Positions 63,663-64,000 of a DNA stretch of 64,000 nt are shown here, in pieces. Each line of letters begins with the position of its first letter. Position 1 is the stretch's first letter. Under the pieces are notes generated by a model, which was not told where the DNA came from, searched no databases, and saw only the letters and a program-made list of their open reading frames with translations. The DNA lies in the NCBI RefSeq assembly GCF_009068765.1, contig NZ_CP035534.1:992001-1056000 (forward strand), given 5' to 3'. The translations under genes were made by a program, and so were the position numbers. Origin of the DNA: Sulfurimonas hydrogeniphila. Its GTDB lineage: Bacteria; Campylobacterota; Campylobacteria; Campylobacterales; Sulfurimonadaceae.

Positions 63663-64000
63663 GCTTTGAGTTCCTGCACAAACTCATCAATTCTTTTAAT
63701 ACCTTCTCTGATAGTTGCAATTCCCGTAGCAAAACTGAATCTGAAATACCCTTCGCTTCCAAAACCAACACCAGGAACAACGGCTACACCTTTGGCTGCT
63801 AAAAGTTCTTTTGCAAAGCCTAGTGAATCATTACTGACTTCTTGAATATTGACAAAAAGATAAAAAGCACCATCCGGTTTTAAAACACTGAGTCCGTCGA
63901 TTTTATTAAAAAGTTCTACAGCTTCATCACGACGCTTGATAAACTCTTTTCGCATCATTTCTATATCTTCATCTGCACTGCCGTCAAGTCCTGCAATAGC
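63656..64000 (-). CDS. Aspartate aminotransferase family enzyme, C-terminal part (runs off the right edge)
   Basis: 115 codons up to the window end, reverse strand; the start and the PLP lysine are outside. What is seen is the AspC-type C-terminal domain: EFIKRRDEAVELFN, PDGAFYLFVNIQ, GVAVVPGVGFGSEGYFRFSFAT, with the arginine in FRFSFA that binds the substrate carboxylate, and the final IREGIKRIDEFVQEL. Class I aminotransferase; the amino acid used is not provable from this part. Confidence 0.9.
   Translation of the reverse strand, partial: AIAGLDGSADEDIEMMRKEFIKRRDEAVELFNKIDGLSVLKPDGAFYLFVNIQEVSNDSLGFAKELLAAKGVAVVPGVGFGSEGYFRFSFATGIATIREGIKRIDEFVQELKAK

Overview
The window reads as chromosome of a Campylobacterota (epsilonproteobacterial) chemolithotroph, most like Sulfurimonas or a close relative. 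This rests on protein family resemblance, not on a search. Signs of this are the AT-rich sequence with extended -10 promoters of the TTTGCTATAAT type, frequent TTG and GTG starts, tightly overlapping genes, an accD-thiE-like-rlmH-dksA-dus block, and a trpD-tsaE-lptB-rpoN block. I found no tRNA, rRNA or CRISPR array.

Layout. The start of recO (reverse) lies at the left edge, followed by gltBD (glutamate synthase) and a terminator. Then come accD, a ThiE-like gene, rlmH, dksA, a membrane protein, a dus gene and a possible PD-(D/E)XK protein (6.2-11.6 kb). A reverse operon carries a CheX-like protein, FliN and a FliO-like protein, followed by a TauE/SafE permease and uvrA (to 16.9 kb). From 17.0 to 24.9 kb lies a signalling cluster: a GGDEF/EAL protein, a chemoreceptor, CheB (frameshifted), CheR, an outer-membrane channel-like protein and a reverse two-component pair. 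Next are ppaC, a PH-domain protein, an acyl-CoA synthetase, a small membrane protein with a two-RCK potassium channel, a second two-component pair, a YgiQ radical SAM protein, a methyltransferase and a second GGDEF/EAL protein (25-36.8 kb). An S4-domain protein, trpD, tsaE, lptB and rpoN follow (to 40.5 kb). A 1.2-kb ISAs1-type insertion sequence with perfect 22-bp ends and a short target duplication sits at 40.8-42.0 kb. It is followed by an LpxH-like gene with an internal deletion, a patatin and a small esterase.

From 43.8 to 53.8 kb there is one twelve-gene type II secretion operon in the order G-H-F-K-L-M-N-C-D-E-I-J. Between it and a CoA-binding protein gene (53.85-56.45 kb) lies a decayed mobile island. 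It holds two integrase remnants, two copies of the 5' end of the CoA-binding gene, an IS3 fragment, a broken unknown gene and an intact MNT-HEPN toxin-antitoxin pair. The window ends with ilvA, a WD40 protein, ilvB-ilvN, lpxD, a 67-residue protein and the 3' end of an aminotransferase gene (reverse).

Most notable observations. (1) CheB is split at an A AAA AAA heptamer in exactly the frame that would allow -1 slippage; the ISAs1 transposase has the same arrangement, so programmed slippage must be weighed against homopolymer mutation or sequencing error. (2) The palindrome TACATGTA occurs 16 times by hand count, 11 times in frame as TTA CAT GTA (Leu-His-Val), which looks like a selected DNA motif. 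(3) The island before the CoA-binding gene looks like a site used more than once for integration. (4) The PH-domain gene may start at an AUA codon.
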